From: Nocardiopsis listeri NBRC 13360
GTDB lineage: Bacteria; Actinomycetota; Actinomycetes; Streptosporangiales; Streptosporangiaceae
Length of the DNA: 64,000 bases
Direction of reading: 5' to 3'
Assembly: GCF_001570765.1 (NCBI RefSeq)
Contig: NZ_BCSH01000008.1
Location: 99,370-163,369, forward strand
Under the pieces are notes generated by a model. It did not search any database. It was not told where the DNA came from and was given only the letters and a program-made list of their open reading frames with translations. Positions within the stretch are counted from its first letter, which is position 1; the number at the start of each line of letters is the position of its first letter. The position numbers were made by a program, and so were the translations under genes. Below, one piece after another: positions 15,030-23,922 of the stretch.

Positions 15030-15215
15030 GCGGGCAAGGGCAGCGTCCTGTCTCTGTGGCGGCATCGCCTCATGACCGAGACCTGGGCCATGAAATCCCC
15101 ATCGGCGGCGTGATGGAGGGTGGGTCACCCCAGGAGGACGCCGCGCGCGAGGTCGACGAAGAGACGGAACGGCGTCCAGGTACCGGGTTTCCTCAGTCCA
15201 TGGTGCTCGGCCGGT
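15030..15215 (+). pseudogene. Frameshifted fragment of a Nudix hydrolase
   Basis: One frame reads GSVLSLWRHRLMTETWA, the usual strand before a Nudix box. The adjacent frame continues EIPIGGVMEGGSP, then AAREVDEET, the box itself with one residue missing. Joining the two needs a frameshift near 15090. No start region or C-terminal half is present, because the MFS gene's 3' end begins at 15216. It resembles the intact Nudix gene at 23923-24468 (SYRHRFVPDVWGWELPGG) and is a decayed relative. Confidence 0.5.
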
Positions 15216-16448
15216 TCACACCACCTCGATCCGCTCATCCCGTAGTCGAGTCCGGATACGCGAGACGAACCACGCCGCGGCGGCGGAGGCCAGCAGACAG
15301 TAGGTGCCCAGGGTCATGACCTGGGCCGGGTAACCGACGCCGGCGTCGATCAGTAGCCCGGTGACACCGGGACCCGCAGCGGATCCCAACACCAGGACCG
15401 CCACGATGATCGACCGGATGGAGCCCAGATGTTCCACCCCATACACCTCCGGCCACACCGCCCCGAACAGGCTCAGGGACAACCCGTTCGTGATCCCGTA
15501 CAGCAGCATGAACAGCACGACGCTCCATGGCCCTTCCACCGTCGCCAGGACGAGCAGCCCCAGGCCGAGGGGAACCAGGTAGAAGGGGACGATCCGCAGT
15601 GCGGTGAGGCGGTCGACGAGGACGCCTCCCACCAGGTTGAACACCACGGTCGTGACCGCGTAGACCGACAGGGCCGAGGCGAACAGGGCCGGGGACCACC
15701 CACGCAGTTCGGTCAGGTACGCCTGGTGGAAGAACACGGTGTTACCGACCAGAGCCGGTGCGGCCATGGCGGCGAGCAGCAGGTAGAAGTAGGGGTCCCG
15801 CAGAGTCTGACGTCGTGTCCAACCGCGGACCCCGGTCACCGGTCGACCATCGACCGCGCCGGTCTGCGTACGCTTCCAACGCATGAGAACGGACATCGGC
15901 CACACGAGCAACAGGAGCAGCGCGGCCACGATCCACCACGCCTCCCGCCATCCCGCGACGGCCAGGAGGGCGACGATCGCGAGCGGCAGCACGGCCTCAC
16001 CGACGTTCAATCCCAGGGTGGCCACCGAAGTCGCACGGCCACGTTCCCGGTCGAACCACCGTCCGGTAAGGGTGAAGGAGGTGTGGGTCATCATGCCCTG
16101 CCCGAACAGCCGCAGGACGAACAGGGCCAGGAAGAGGATCCACACCTGCGTGGCCAGCGCCATGATCGCGGCACCCAACGCCAGCATCAGCGTGAGCGCG
16201 GGAACGATCCGCCCGGCGCCGTGACGGTCCACCACCTTGCCCAGTTGGGTCATCGCCAGGGCACCGGCCAGGGTCGCGAGCATGAACAGGGAACCGAACT
16301 GGCCGTGGGTGAGGTCGAGGTCCTGGCGGATGTCGGCGGAGAAGAGGGAGACGAAGAAGGTCTGACCGAAGGCGGAGAACAGGAAGAGGGCGAAGCAGCC
16401 CAGCAGCGGTCGCCGGTTGGTGGTCAGGAAGGATAGGTAGGCACGCAT
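15216..16448 (-). CDS. Major facilitator superfamily transporter
   Basis: A 410-residue integral membrane protein with about twelve hydrophobic segments. The MFS loop 2-3 signature is visible as GKVVDRHGAGR (about residues 70-80), with a matching GGVLVDRLTALR in the second half. Length and the two-fold layout fit a proton-coupled exporter or oxalate/formate-antiporter-like carrier; the substrate cannot be predicted. It ends where a decayed Nudix fragment begins on the other strand. No partner gene is adjacent, so it is probably transcribed alone. Confidence 0.92.
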   Translation of the reverse strand: MRAYLSFLTTNRRPLLGCFALFLFSAFGQTFFVSLFSADIRQDLDLTHGQFGSLFMLATLAGALAMTQLGKVVDRHGAGRIVPALTLMLALGAAIMALATQVWILFLALFVLRLFGQGMMTHTSFTLTGRWFDRERGRATSVATLGLNVGEAVLPLAIVALLAVAGWREAWWIVAALLLLLVWPMSVLMRWKRTQTGAVDGRPVTGVRGWTRRQTLRDPYFYLLLAAMAAPALVGNTVFFHQAYLTELRGWSPALFASALSVYAVTTVVFNLVGGVLVDRLTALRIVPFYLVPLGLGLLVLATVEGPWSVVLFMLLYGITNGLSLSLFGAVWPEVYGVEHLGSIRSIIVAVLVLGSAAGPGVTGLLIDAGVGYPAQVMTLGTYCLLASAAAAWFVSRIRTRLRDERIEVV

Positions 16449-16678
16449 GTCAGTCCGGTATCCGATCGGTCGACGCCATGGCGAACACGGCGTGATCGTC
16501 GTGCCGGTTCACGTCGTGATGAGCCACCATTATCCGGAGGTCCCACCCGTGCCGAGAGGGCACCCCACCCTCGACATGGGCCGCGGTGCCGAACGCACTC
16601 CGGTTCGGCGGAACTTTCCGCCAGAGTCGGTTGCACGGCGTGTGTGCGGCCGTTGTCCGTCCGGGTGTCCGGACACGG
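16449..16678. other. Intergenic between the MFS and DUF4253 genes
   Basis: These 230 bases hold the presumed promoter of the MFS gene. No gene, repeat or clear hairpin was recognised. Confidence 0.4.
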
Positions 16679-17455
16679 TCAGTCCCACCAGAAGTTCCAA
16701 AGGGGACGTTCGATCAAGGCTTCGGCGTAGGCTCTCAGTCGGTGCGGAGGATTCTGCAGGATGTTGTCCGGGCAGAACGCGAAGTGTTCGGCCGCCACGC
16801 GCAGAGCCTGATCGATGTCGGTGGGTGGGGCGGCCACACTCAGGGTCAGGGTGTCGAACCCCAAGCCCAGAACTCTCGCGCCGAAGCGGCGCTCCCAGTC
16901 GGCCACCACGCAGGCGAACACGGCCGTGTCATTGTCGTAGTTGAGCGGCCCCGTCCATCCGGACTCGGTCATCGCCTCGGCCCCCGACCTGGCTCGGACC
17001 AGCCCCAGTCTGTAGCCGTGCCTGTACTCCACGAGGAGTTCGGCGTATTCGCACGCCCTCTGCTCAGCGGCTCCTCGCTGAACGCCATGGGCGGGCGCCC
17101 GGCCCGGCCAGAGCCCGAACGGCGCGGTCTCCAGTGACTCCGGAGGGGCAACACCGTCCTTGACGTGAGCGTGCTCGTTCCACCACGTGGTGAGCAGTTC
17201 CTCCGGGTCATGCTCAGTGAGACGGGAGAACCCTGAGACGGTCAACTCCTGTGACTCCCATGGTCGATCGGGTTCGTGGTGACGCCCATCCAGCAACAAG
17301 GGCCACAGACCGAAACGGGAATGTTCGGCGAGCATCCGAGACCACAGGCCCGATGAAACCGGAGCGTCACTCAGCCATAGGATCGGCTCCCCCTGAGCCG
17401 GGGACACCATACGGCCGGCGGGAAGCTGGAGGGATCGTGCTTCTGAGAGTTCCAT
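16679..17455 (-). CDS. DUF4253 domain protein
   Basis: A 258-residue soluble protein. The C-terminal domain is the actinobacterial DUF4253 pattern: NYDNDTAVFACVVADWERRFG, then LGFDTLTLSVAAPP, then AAEHFAFCPDN, ending LWNFWWD. The N-terminal half (LPAGRMVSP, ILWLSDAPV) matches the family's usual start, supporting the ATG at 17455. There is only a weak ribosome site. The frame stays open for another 107 residues upstream (to 17776) with fairly protein-like composition, so a longer product is possible. Function is unknown. Confidence 0.8.
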   Translation of the reverse strand: MELSEARSLQLPAGRMVSPAQGEPILWLSDAPVSSGLWSRMLAEHSRFGLWPLLLDGRHHEPDRPWESQELTVSGFSRLTEHDPEELLTTWWNEHAHVKDGVAPPESLETAPFGLWPGRAPAHGVQRGAAEQRACEYAELLVEYRHGYRLGLVRARSGAEAMTESGWTGPLNYDNDTAVFACVVADWERRFGARVLGLGFDTLTLSVAAPPTDIDQALRVAAEHFAFCPDNILQNPPHRLRAYAEALIERPLWNFWWD

Positions 17456-17861
17456 GGTCGTCGACTGTAGGGCTCCCCTGCGACAGTCCCCTGGGTGCGG
17501 AGAAGAACCACCCGGCCCCGTATGGCAGCGCGACCCCGTTGGAAACGGACCAAGGGCCGAGGCTTCTAGGGTTGGGCGCTGATCGACACCGAGGGCGATC
17601 TCGCTCTGGTTCAGGGGCTGGACGTATTGGGCATGAGCCGGTTCCGCTTCCTGGTGAATAGCCGCGAAGCGTTCCGCGGTCTTCTGAAGGTGTTCGGCAT
17701 CGCCGGGGAGAACTGCGATGGGGGTCCTGGCGACATTGGAATAATTCAACGAAGAGGGCTCCGCTTCCGTCTCCAAGGTGTCGGTCGAAGAGCACGGTCG
17801 ATGACTTCGTGGGACCTTGGGAACGGCTTGGGAGAAGTGGTGAAGGACAGATCATGAGGGT
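17456..17861. other. Non-annotated stretch upstream of the DUF4253 gene
   Basis: No confident gene. The minus-strand frame of DUF4253 continues open to 17776 with segments such as TPIAVLPGDAEHLQKTAERF that look protein-like. These may be a relic of another gene or an N-terminal extension. Confidence 0.35.
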
Positions 17862-18392
17862 GTGGTGGGACGGGCCCGACTGTCCGCGGTGGTGCGCGCG
17901 GCGCTGTTTCTTCCTTTGGCCGGCTGCGGGCTGTCTTCGGGCACGAATCATTCCACGGCTGATGCCACCACCCACAACGGGTCGAGCCGATGAGTTGGCT
18001 GTGGGGGTCCCGGAGGAGGCTCGGCTCATCGACACCGTTTCGGTACCTGTCGGTCTTGCCGCTCCCCTGGGAGGACGGCTCCGCGGCGCTGGCGGGGGAA
18101 CAGGTGGGGAGTTGTGGCGGTACCGCGTAGTGGAGGATGCCCGCGCGGTGTACGCATCGCATTCGGGAGACTATCCGGCCATCGAAGTCGAGCCCCCGGG
18201 GAAGGACCCGCGTTGGTCGAACTCGAACCACTCACGGACGAGGTGCTGCGAGAGGCCGAATCGAAGGGGTCCAGCGGCGGTGACATCGGGATCGATGAGG
18301 GCTCCTTCAGCCAGAACGTGGCCGGTGGTGTGAGCGCCGCCGGTGGTCCGGTGTTGAGAGCCCTCTCACTGGGGACCGGTGAGGCCCTGTGA
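17862..18392 (+). pseudogene. Decayed lipoprotein gene
   Basis: From a GTG at 17862 one frame gives a signal-peptide-like start ending FLPLAGC, a good lipobox, then Ser/Thr-rich residues to an early TGA near 17990. Adjacent frames continue with protein-like segments (PEEARLIDTVSVPVGLAAPL, then LVELEPLTDEVLREAESKG) to a stop at 18392. At least two frameshifts are needed to join them. No domain is recognised, so the original function is unknown. Confidence 0.35.
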
Positions 18393-18524
18393 TTTCGTGA
18401 AAAGCCCGCCGAGTGCACGGCGGTCGACGGTCCGAGCGTGGCGTTTTGAAGAGGACTTCGGCCCTTCCGAGCCCGACCTGGGCCCGCCTGAACGCCGTTA
18501 CGATCCTCTATCCGAAACGCGTGG

Positions 18525-20663
18525 TCAGGCGATGCCAGCTTCGGTCAGGAAGGGGCTCGGTGCGCCGTGCCAGGACATGTGCAGGTGGTCGCGTGCCCTG
18601 GTGCACACCACGAAGAGCAGACACCGCTCCGCCATCATGTCGGCCTTGTGCTGGAGTTCGTCCACCTCTTCGGGGGTGATCGCCTTGGGGTTGGGCACCG
18701 CTCCGTCGGAGACCCCGACCGCGGCGACACACCGGAACTCCAGGCCCTTGAGCGAGTGCATCGTGCCCACGCGCACACCGGGGGTCTCCTCGTCGGCTCC
18801 ACGTAGATCGCGCGCTTGGATCCCGGCCTCCTTCAGGGCGGTCACCACGTCCTTGGCCACCCACCGGACCCGGGTGGCCACCGCCACCGATGACGGTTCC
18901 ACCCCGGCGTCGATCCACTCACGCACCCGTTCCACGAGCCCGTCCAGTTCCTGCTCGTGGTCGGCGGCGGCGTAGGTGGTGGGCCTGGGTCCTTGGAGCG
19001 CCGAGCGGTATCCGGCCAGGGACTCGGTTCCACCGTCGGCCAGAGACTCCACCTTCGACCCGTCCAACAACGGCCGGGACCAGGTGAGGATCTGCTGGGT
19101 GCTGCGGTAGTTGCGGCGCAGCCGCTGGGAACGGCCCACCACGTTGATGCCGAGGGTCTTCAGGGAGACCTTCGCGTCGTAGATGCGTTGGTGGGGGTCA
19201 CCGGCGATGAACAGGTCGTCGGGCGCGGGCGTCACGGCGGCGCGCAGGAACCGCCACTGGGCGGGGTGCAAGTCTTGGGCCTCATCGACCACCACGTGTC
19301 GGAAGCGCGGACCTCGTTCCTCCAGGACTCGGGCAGCCAGGTCGCAGCCGCGAAGGTGGGTCTGCGTCCCGTCGGCGTCCAGACCGGTGGTGAAAGCGGT
19401 CATGGCCTTCCACACCCGTTCCCGCTGTGCAGCGGCGAGACGGCTTCCCCTTCCGCTACGGGTGGCGTCCTGATACTCCTCCAGGGTGTCCAGACGCTGG
19501 GCGAGGACGACGTGCCGGTACTCCTGTTGGAGGAACTCGGCGTTCCACTCCAGACCTTGGTCCTGGACGATCGTGCGCCAGCGGTCGAGCTCTTGGACGT
19601 CACTGATGAACCGCGGGGCACGCCCACCGTTCTCCTCGGTCAGGACCTTGCTGGCCTGGAAGTTGACGGTGGTGATGTCGAGCCGCTCCATGTGTGCGGG
19701 CTCGTCGACGAGTCGACGGATCCCCGTCCCCAGGGCGTCGGCGAGGGCGTTGGTGAAGGTGGTGAGCAGGATGCGTTCGTCAGGGCGCAGGTAGGTGAGC
19801 AGGTGTTTGACCCGGTGCATGGCCACCACGGTCTTTCCGGTGCCCGGTCCCCCGGTGACCTGGTAGCTGCCGGGGTAGCTGGCCTTGTAGGCGACCTTGC
19901 GCTGCGCCGGGTGCAGGAAGATGCGCCAGGCAGCGAAGGGTTGGGAGAGGATCTCCTCCAACTCGTCCAGACCCGAGACCAGACGCACACGGGTGGGTGT
20001 GTTGCGGATGGCGGTGTCCATGTCGCCGCTGACCGGGCCGGAGGGGCGGTGGGCGACGATGTCGCGCCAGACCTCCTCCACGGAGAATCCGGCGGCCAGG
20101 TACTGCAACACCTCGGCTTGGTCCTCGGGCAGGAGCGGAACGATGCCGGGGAGAGCGTCGGAATCCACGACGGTGCGGGCCGCACGCAGCACCTTCTCAC
20201 TGAGGCCCAGGGTGCGGAGGTCCCCGTCGGAGACCTGGGCGAACAGGCCCTGTCCAGCGGCGGCCGGATCGGTCTTCTCCTCCAGCCCGGAGGTCAGGCG
20301 GTCCAGCCCCTCGTCGTCCCAGATCTCCACCGAGCCGGTGAGCCGGTTGACGTCGGCGTCCTGTTTGTTGGCCCAGTCGTAGGCGGGGTCGTGGTTCATG
20401 ACCTTGAGCAGGACGTAACTGTCACCGCTCGGCGGGGCCAGGACCACGCCGCGGTAGAAGTTGTCCACCTTGAAGGTGAAGATGTCGCGGCTGCGACGCG
20501 CTTTGGGCGGTTTGAAGTTGAGGCCCTTGTCGGCCTTCAGCTCGGCCGGGGTGAGCAGGCCGAACTTCTCCATGGCGAGCCGGACGTTCTTGCGCGCCGA
20601 CGGCGGAAGCTCGTCGTACTCTCCGCTTTCGAAGAACTGCTGTCCCAGGAAGAGCTGAGGCAT
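18525..20663 (-). CDS. UvrD/Rep-like DNA helicase with RelE-like N-terminal domain
   Basis: A 712-residue protein. Residues 1-100 resemble a RelE/ParE-fold domain: SGEYDELPPSARKNVRLAMEKF, then FKVDNFYRGVVL, then MNHDPAYDWA. Residues 235-712 are a superfamily 1A helicase: Walker A GGPGTGKT (271-278), motif II VVDEAQD, the LRRNYRSTQQIL segment, VGTMHSLKGLEF (motif V) and VCTRARDHLH (motif VI). The ATG at 20663 has GGAG about nine bases upstream. It begins 52 bp after a soluble protein kinase gene on the same strand. The toxin-like fold may act as an RNA- or DNA-binding adaptor; that is inference. Confidence 0.87.
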   Translation of the reverse strand: MPQLFLGQQFFESGEYDELPPSARKNVRLAMEKFGLLTPAELKADKGLNFKPPKARRSRDIFTFKVDNFYRGVVLAPPSGDSYVLLKVMNHDPAYDWANKQDADVNRLTGSVEIWDDEGLDRLTSGLEEKTDPAAAGQGLFAQVSDGDLRTLGLSEKVLRAARTVVDSDALPGIVPLLPEDQAEVLQYLAAGFSVEEVWRDIVAHRPSGPVSGDMDTAIRNTPTRVRLVSGLDELEEILSQPFAAWRIFLHPAQRKVAYKASYPGSYQVTGGPGTGKTVVAMHRVKHLLTYLRPDERILLTTFTNALADALGTGIRRLVDEPAHMERLDITTVNFQASKVLTEENGGRAPRFISDVQELDRWRTIVQDQGLEWNAEFLQQEYRHVVLAQRLDTLEEYQDATRSGRGSRLAAAQRERVWKAMTAFTTGLDADGTQTHLRGCDLAARVLEERGPRFRHVVVDEAQDLHPAQWRFLRAAVTPAPDDLFIAGDPHQRIYDAKVSLKTLGINVVGRSQRLRRNYRSTQQILTWSRPLLDGSKVESLADGGTESLAGYRSALQGPRPTTYAAADHEQELDGLVERVREWIDAGVEPSSVAVATRVRWVAKDVVTALKEAGIQARDLRGADEETPGVRVGTMHSLKGLEFRCVAAVGVSDGAVPNPKAITPEEVDELQHKADMMAERCLLFVVCTRARDHLHMSWHGAPSPFLTEAGIA

Positions 20664-20715
20664 GGGGGAGGTCTCCTTCTGGCTGTTGCGGCTTTGGGGT
20701 GGCCTGGGTCCGGGG

Positions 20716-22368
20716 TCAGCGGGGACCGTCTCCCAGCCTGACCAGGAGCTCGGCGATCTGGAGGGTTTCGGGGGCACCGGGGCCGTAGGCCGCGCGCAGG
20801 TCAGCGTACAGCGAGCGCAATTCGGAGGAGGCCTGTTCGGTCCCACCCGAGCGAAGTCTCCACATGGCCATCTCCCTGCGCAGGTCCAGGGCGTCCTCGG
20901 AACGTTCCCCGAAGACGCGCCGGAACCGGTCCAGGACGTGTTCGGCTTCCCGAAGCGCCCGGGTGTTCTCCCCCAGTTGCGCCATGCAGTACACGGCCTG
21001 TTGGCGGCAGAGGAGTGCTCGTTCGTCCCGGGAACCGGCCTGGCGTTCGAGGATGTCGGCCAGGTCGGTGAATTCCGGCAGGGCTCGGCGCGCGTCCCCG
21101 TTGATGGCCAGGGCGTTGGCCCGCAACAGACGTAGTTCCACGACCTGGGCGGACTCTGCTCCCAGCGCGGTGGCGGCCGGGTCGATCACGTCGTCCAGGA
21201 CACCGATGGCCTGGGTGACGCGCCCCTCCTCGATGAGCGCCTGTGCGTGTTGGTCGGCTTCGGCCAGTTCGCCCGGGGCCAGGCCGACGATGGGGGCCGC
21301 ACCGAAGGTGGTCTCCCCCGACCTGGGCGGCAGTGGCTTGGTCGGGGCGACCATGACGGCTTTGGGCCGGGGCGATATCGGGCGCCGGTAGGGGCGGGTG
21401 GGGTCGGGGAGGGCTCCCGGAGGCAGAGGCCGGTCCGGGACGGACGGCTCGGGTAGCGGTAGATGGGGGACGAGGCGTTCGTAGACGTCCTGTGCCGAGG
21501 CGGGGCGGTCCTCCGGGTCCTTGGCGAGCAGGTCCAGGGTGAGTTCTTCCAGGTCTTGGGGCAGCCCGTCCAAGTGGACCGAGGGAGGGAGCGGGGTCTC
21601 CCCCACGTGTGCGACCTGCAACTGGAAGACGGTGTAGTCGTCGGGGAAGATCGATTGCCCGGTGAGCATCTGGTACAGGACGCACCCCAGGGAGTAGAGG
21701 TCGCTCGCGGGGGTGGCCGGGAGGCCGCGTACCTGTTCGGGGGGCATGTAGGCGTAGGTGCCCAAGGGTGTGCCGGTCTGGGTGAGGCGGGTGACGTCGG
21801 TGCGCAGAACGGCGGCGATCCCGAAGTCCAGCACCTTCACCGTGCCGTCGTCGGCCACCATGATGTTCCCGGGTTTGAGGTCACGGTGCACGATGGGGAC
21901 CGCGTGCGCCTCGGAGAGTACGGCGCAGATCTGGGCGGCCACCGCCGCCGCGGTGGCGACCGGCAGGGGTGCCGCCTCGTTGATGGTGTCGGAGAGCGAG
22001 ACCCCGTGCACCAGCTGCATCACCAGGTACAGCGAGCCCTTGTCCTTGTCGATGGCGGCGTCGTAGACGGCGGGCACACCGGGGTTCTCCATCTGGGCGG
22101 TGACACGGGCCTCGCGTTTGAACCTGCGGGCGTATTCGTCGTAGAGCCTGGGGTCGGCGACCGCGTCGGGACGGATCACCTTGACGGCGACCTCGCGGTC
22201 GAGGACGGTGTCGTAGCCTCGCCAGACTTGCCCCATGCCGCCGGTGCTGATACTACCGACGAGTTCGTACCGGCCGGCGATCCGCTCGGGTGTGGTGTGC
22301 ACCGGGCCCCAATCCGCCTCGGGCGCGGCCCATCGCCAACCGGCCCGGCCACGCGGCTCATGCGTCAT
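20716..22368 (-). CDS. Soluble Hanks-type serine/threonine protein kinase with TPR-like C-terminus
   Basis: A 550-residue protein. Residues 32-300 form a kinase domain with all key motifs: GSISTGGMGQVWRG (P-loop), VAVKVI (Lys), HRDLKPGNIM (catalytic loop), DFGIA and the activation-segment end GTYAYMPPEQ. A Pro-rich linker (about 305-375) follows. The C-terminus (about 380-550) is an alpha-helical repeat region of the TPR type. There is no membrane helix or PASTA repeat, unlike PknB. The ATG at 22368 is adopted; a start nearer GRYELVGS is possible. The gene immediately precedes the RelE-helicase gene, suggesting the kinase regulates it. Confidence 0.92.
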   Translation of the reverse strand: MTHEPRGRAGWRWAAPEADWGPVHTTPERIAGRYELVGSISTGGMGQVWRGYDTVLDREVAVKVIRPDAVADPRLYDEYARRFKREARVTAQMENPGVPAVYDAAIDKDKGSLYLVMQLVHGVSLSDTINEAAPLPVATAAAVAAQICAVLSEAHAVPIVHRDLKPGNIMVADDGTVKVLDFGIAAVLRTDVTRLTQTGTPLGTYAYMPPEQVRGLPATPASDLYSLGCVLYQMLTGQSIFPDDYTVFQLQVAHVGETPLPPSVHLDGLPQDLEELTLDLLAKDPEDRPASAQDVYERLVPHLPLPEPSVPDRPLPPGALPDPTRPYRRPISPRPKAVMVAPTKPLPPRSGETTFGAAPIVGLAPGELAEADQHAQALIEEGRVTQAIGVLDDVIDPAATALGAESAQVVELRLLRANALAINGDARRALPEFTDLADILERQAGSRDERALLCRQQAVYCMAQLGENTRALREAEHVLDRFRRVFGERSEDALDLRREMAMWRLRSGGTEQASSELRSLYADLRAAYGPGAPETLQIAELLVRLGDGPR

Positions 22369-22435
22369 CGAATGGCGATCCTACGGGGGTCGCGGAGTGA
22401 GGCTCGCAGCCGGAGGTCCTCAATCGGACAAGCGG
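22301..22435. repeat. Kinase 5' end and upstream region, duplicated at 23149-23284
   Basis: This stretch and 23149-23284 align along their whole length with scattered mismatches. They share the first codons of the kinase and its upstream sequence. Confidence 0.6.
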
Positions 22436-22526
22436 CTACCGGCCCCGATCTCTAGGTACAGCTACCCCAGAGGCATCACCGATCCGTCACTCACTCTTGG
22501 TCGTGACCCACTGCCATAATGTCGCC

Positions 22527-23117
22527 ATGTCTTCCCCTTCCGCGCCCCTGTCCCCCAAGTCCCCGAAGGCTCCACGTGAGCGTCCTCTGCGCAGCGGCTA
22601 CGTCGCGAGTTTGGTCTGCGCCGCCGTCACGCTGGTGGTCTTCGGAATCCTGCTCGTGTTGGGCCCCTGGGTACGTCATCCCACACCCGACTTCATCAGC
22701 GAAGTAGGCCGTAATCTGGAGGTCCGGCTGGACGTCGAGGAAGAGGACATCGGTGAACTCGGGGTCTATGGTCTGACGTTCGAGGGCTTTTGCACGGTCA
22801 CGACTCCCTCTGGCGCTCGCGGAGAATCCCACCGGCAGGGGACGAGTGGCTACGATTTCGGGGCCGAGGAATGGGACCTGGTCCAGACCTTGGAGATCAC
22901 TGAGACCGGCACCCATGACATCGTCTGCGAAAATCCGGACACCGAGTTCGGTATCGCTTCCAAGGATGTTGTCGAAAACGCCGGAATGCGACAGGGCCTG
23001 TGGACACTCACCCGGATCGGCCTGCCCATCTTGGGACTCTTCGCCACTGTGACCATCGCCATGGTCACCAGGATGCGCGACAGACAGGAGAAGGCCGCCA
23101 TGCCGCAGAGTCACTGA
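22527..23117 (+). CDS. Two-TM membrane protein of unknown function
   Basis: A 196-residue protein. A Pro/Ser-rich basic leader (1-25) precedes a membrane segment (about 28-50, VASLVCAAVTLVVFGILLVL). An extracytoplasmic domain with two Cys (FCTVTTPSG and DIVCENPD, about 85 and 130) follows, then a second membrane segment (about 163-183) and a short basic tail. The two Cys could form a disulfide. The ATG at 22527 gives a sensible leader. It lies between the kinase gene, divergent, and a decayed copy of the kinase's 5' end. No family recognised. Confidence 0.7.
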   Translation: MSSPSAPLSPKSPKAPRERPLRSGYVASLVCAAVTLVVFGILLVLGPWVRHPTPDFISEVGRNLEVRLDVEEEDIGELGVYGLTFEGFCTVTTPSGARGESHRQGTSGYDFGAEEWDLVQTLEITETGTHDIVCENPDTEFGIASKDVVENAGMRQGLWTLTRIGLPILGLFATVTIAMVTRMRDRQEKAAMPQSH

Positions 23118-23134
23118 CTTGTACTTGAGCCTCT

Positions 23135-23158
23135 GGGGCCCGTCATCGTACGGGCCCC
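23135..23158. terminator. Hairpin after the two-TM membrane protein
   Basis: Perfect arms GGGGCCCGT (23135-23143) and ACGGGCCCC (23150-23158) with a 6-base loop, 17 bp after the stop codon. No T-run, as is common in high-GC genomes. Confidence 0.55.
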
Positions 23159-23284
23159 GGCCGCCTCGGGCACGACCCACCGCCCACCCTGCCCGGCAAC
23201 ACGGCTTCTGTGTCCTCGAATGGCGATTCGACGGGGTCACGACGACGAGCATGCTGTCAAAGGGCCTCGATCGGACAAAGGGAT
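23149..23284 (-). pseudogene. Relic of a kinase 5' end
   Basis: Read on the minus strand this matches the upstream region and first about 20 codons of the kinase gene at 22368. The start codon has changed (ATG to AGG) and the frame is lost after the first codons. The rest of the kinase is absent, replaced by the end of the two-TM gene. This suggests an old duplication followed by deletion. Confidence 0.5.
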
Positions 23285-23399
23285 GGCTCGACCGCCCATG
23301 AGATCCGATTCGTCATGCCGAGGGTCTGACCGAGACTGCTCTTGGACTTACCCAGGGACCGGAATTCTCGCGGTTCAGATCCATACCGCCGGCCCATGT

Positions 23400-23922
23400 G
23401 GGTGCCGAGTAGATCTACGTGCTGCTGGATAGCGGCAGGAAACGCGAGGCGCTCGCGGTACTGGAATCCGCGCGCCAACGGACACGGGTCATTGCCCTCG
23501 CTGTCGCGTTCGTTGCTGTGGACCACCGGAGGAGAAGTGCGCGCCTGTCTGGGCCAGGAGTCCGAGTCCTAGAGAGCTTTGGAGCGGGCTTTCGCTCTCC
23601 TTCCTCAACAACCGGATGATGCCGCGCTGCCTTTTCTCATGCTGGGCCACACCCATCTGCTGCGCTGACGGGAACACTGTTCGGCACGCCTCGGGCACAC
23701 CGAGGCGATCGAGGACCTTTCTCGGGCTTTGGAAGGGATCGCGCCCATGGGGCTGGGGCGTGCCGAGGCCAGGTTACGCACCGACTTGGCCTTGGCCTAT
23801 TCCGCTCATGGTGACCTCACTCAGGCCCGCCGACAGGCACGACGCGCCGTCGAGTCGTCCGAGCGTTCCGGTTCGGTCCGCCCACGCGCTCGCTTGTCCC
23901 GGTTGCTGGGGCCCGGGTCCTG
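23400..23922 (+). pseudogene. Decayed TPR region of an XRE-type regulator
   Basis: Across several frames one can read LLDSGRKREALAVLE, then LPFLMLGHTHLLR followed by an in-frame stop, then HTEAIEDLSRALEG, RAEARLRTDLALAYSAHGD and ARRAVESSERSGSVRPRARL. This order matches the helical-repeat C-terminus of actinobacterial helix-turn-helix regulators. The DNA-binding N-terminus is missing, and frameshifts plus an internal stop show it is non-functional. Confidence 0.55.

Noticed and set aside
17456..17776. N-terminal extension of the DUF4253 protein
   Set aside because: Family alignments, as I remember them, begin near the LPAGR segment. The upstream part is kept only as a note because its composition is partly protein-like.
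18957..20741. 594-codon open frame antisense to the RelE-helicase gene
   Set aside because: Shadow of the helicase gene, which has all superfamily 1 motifs.
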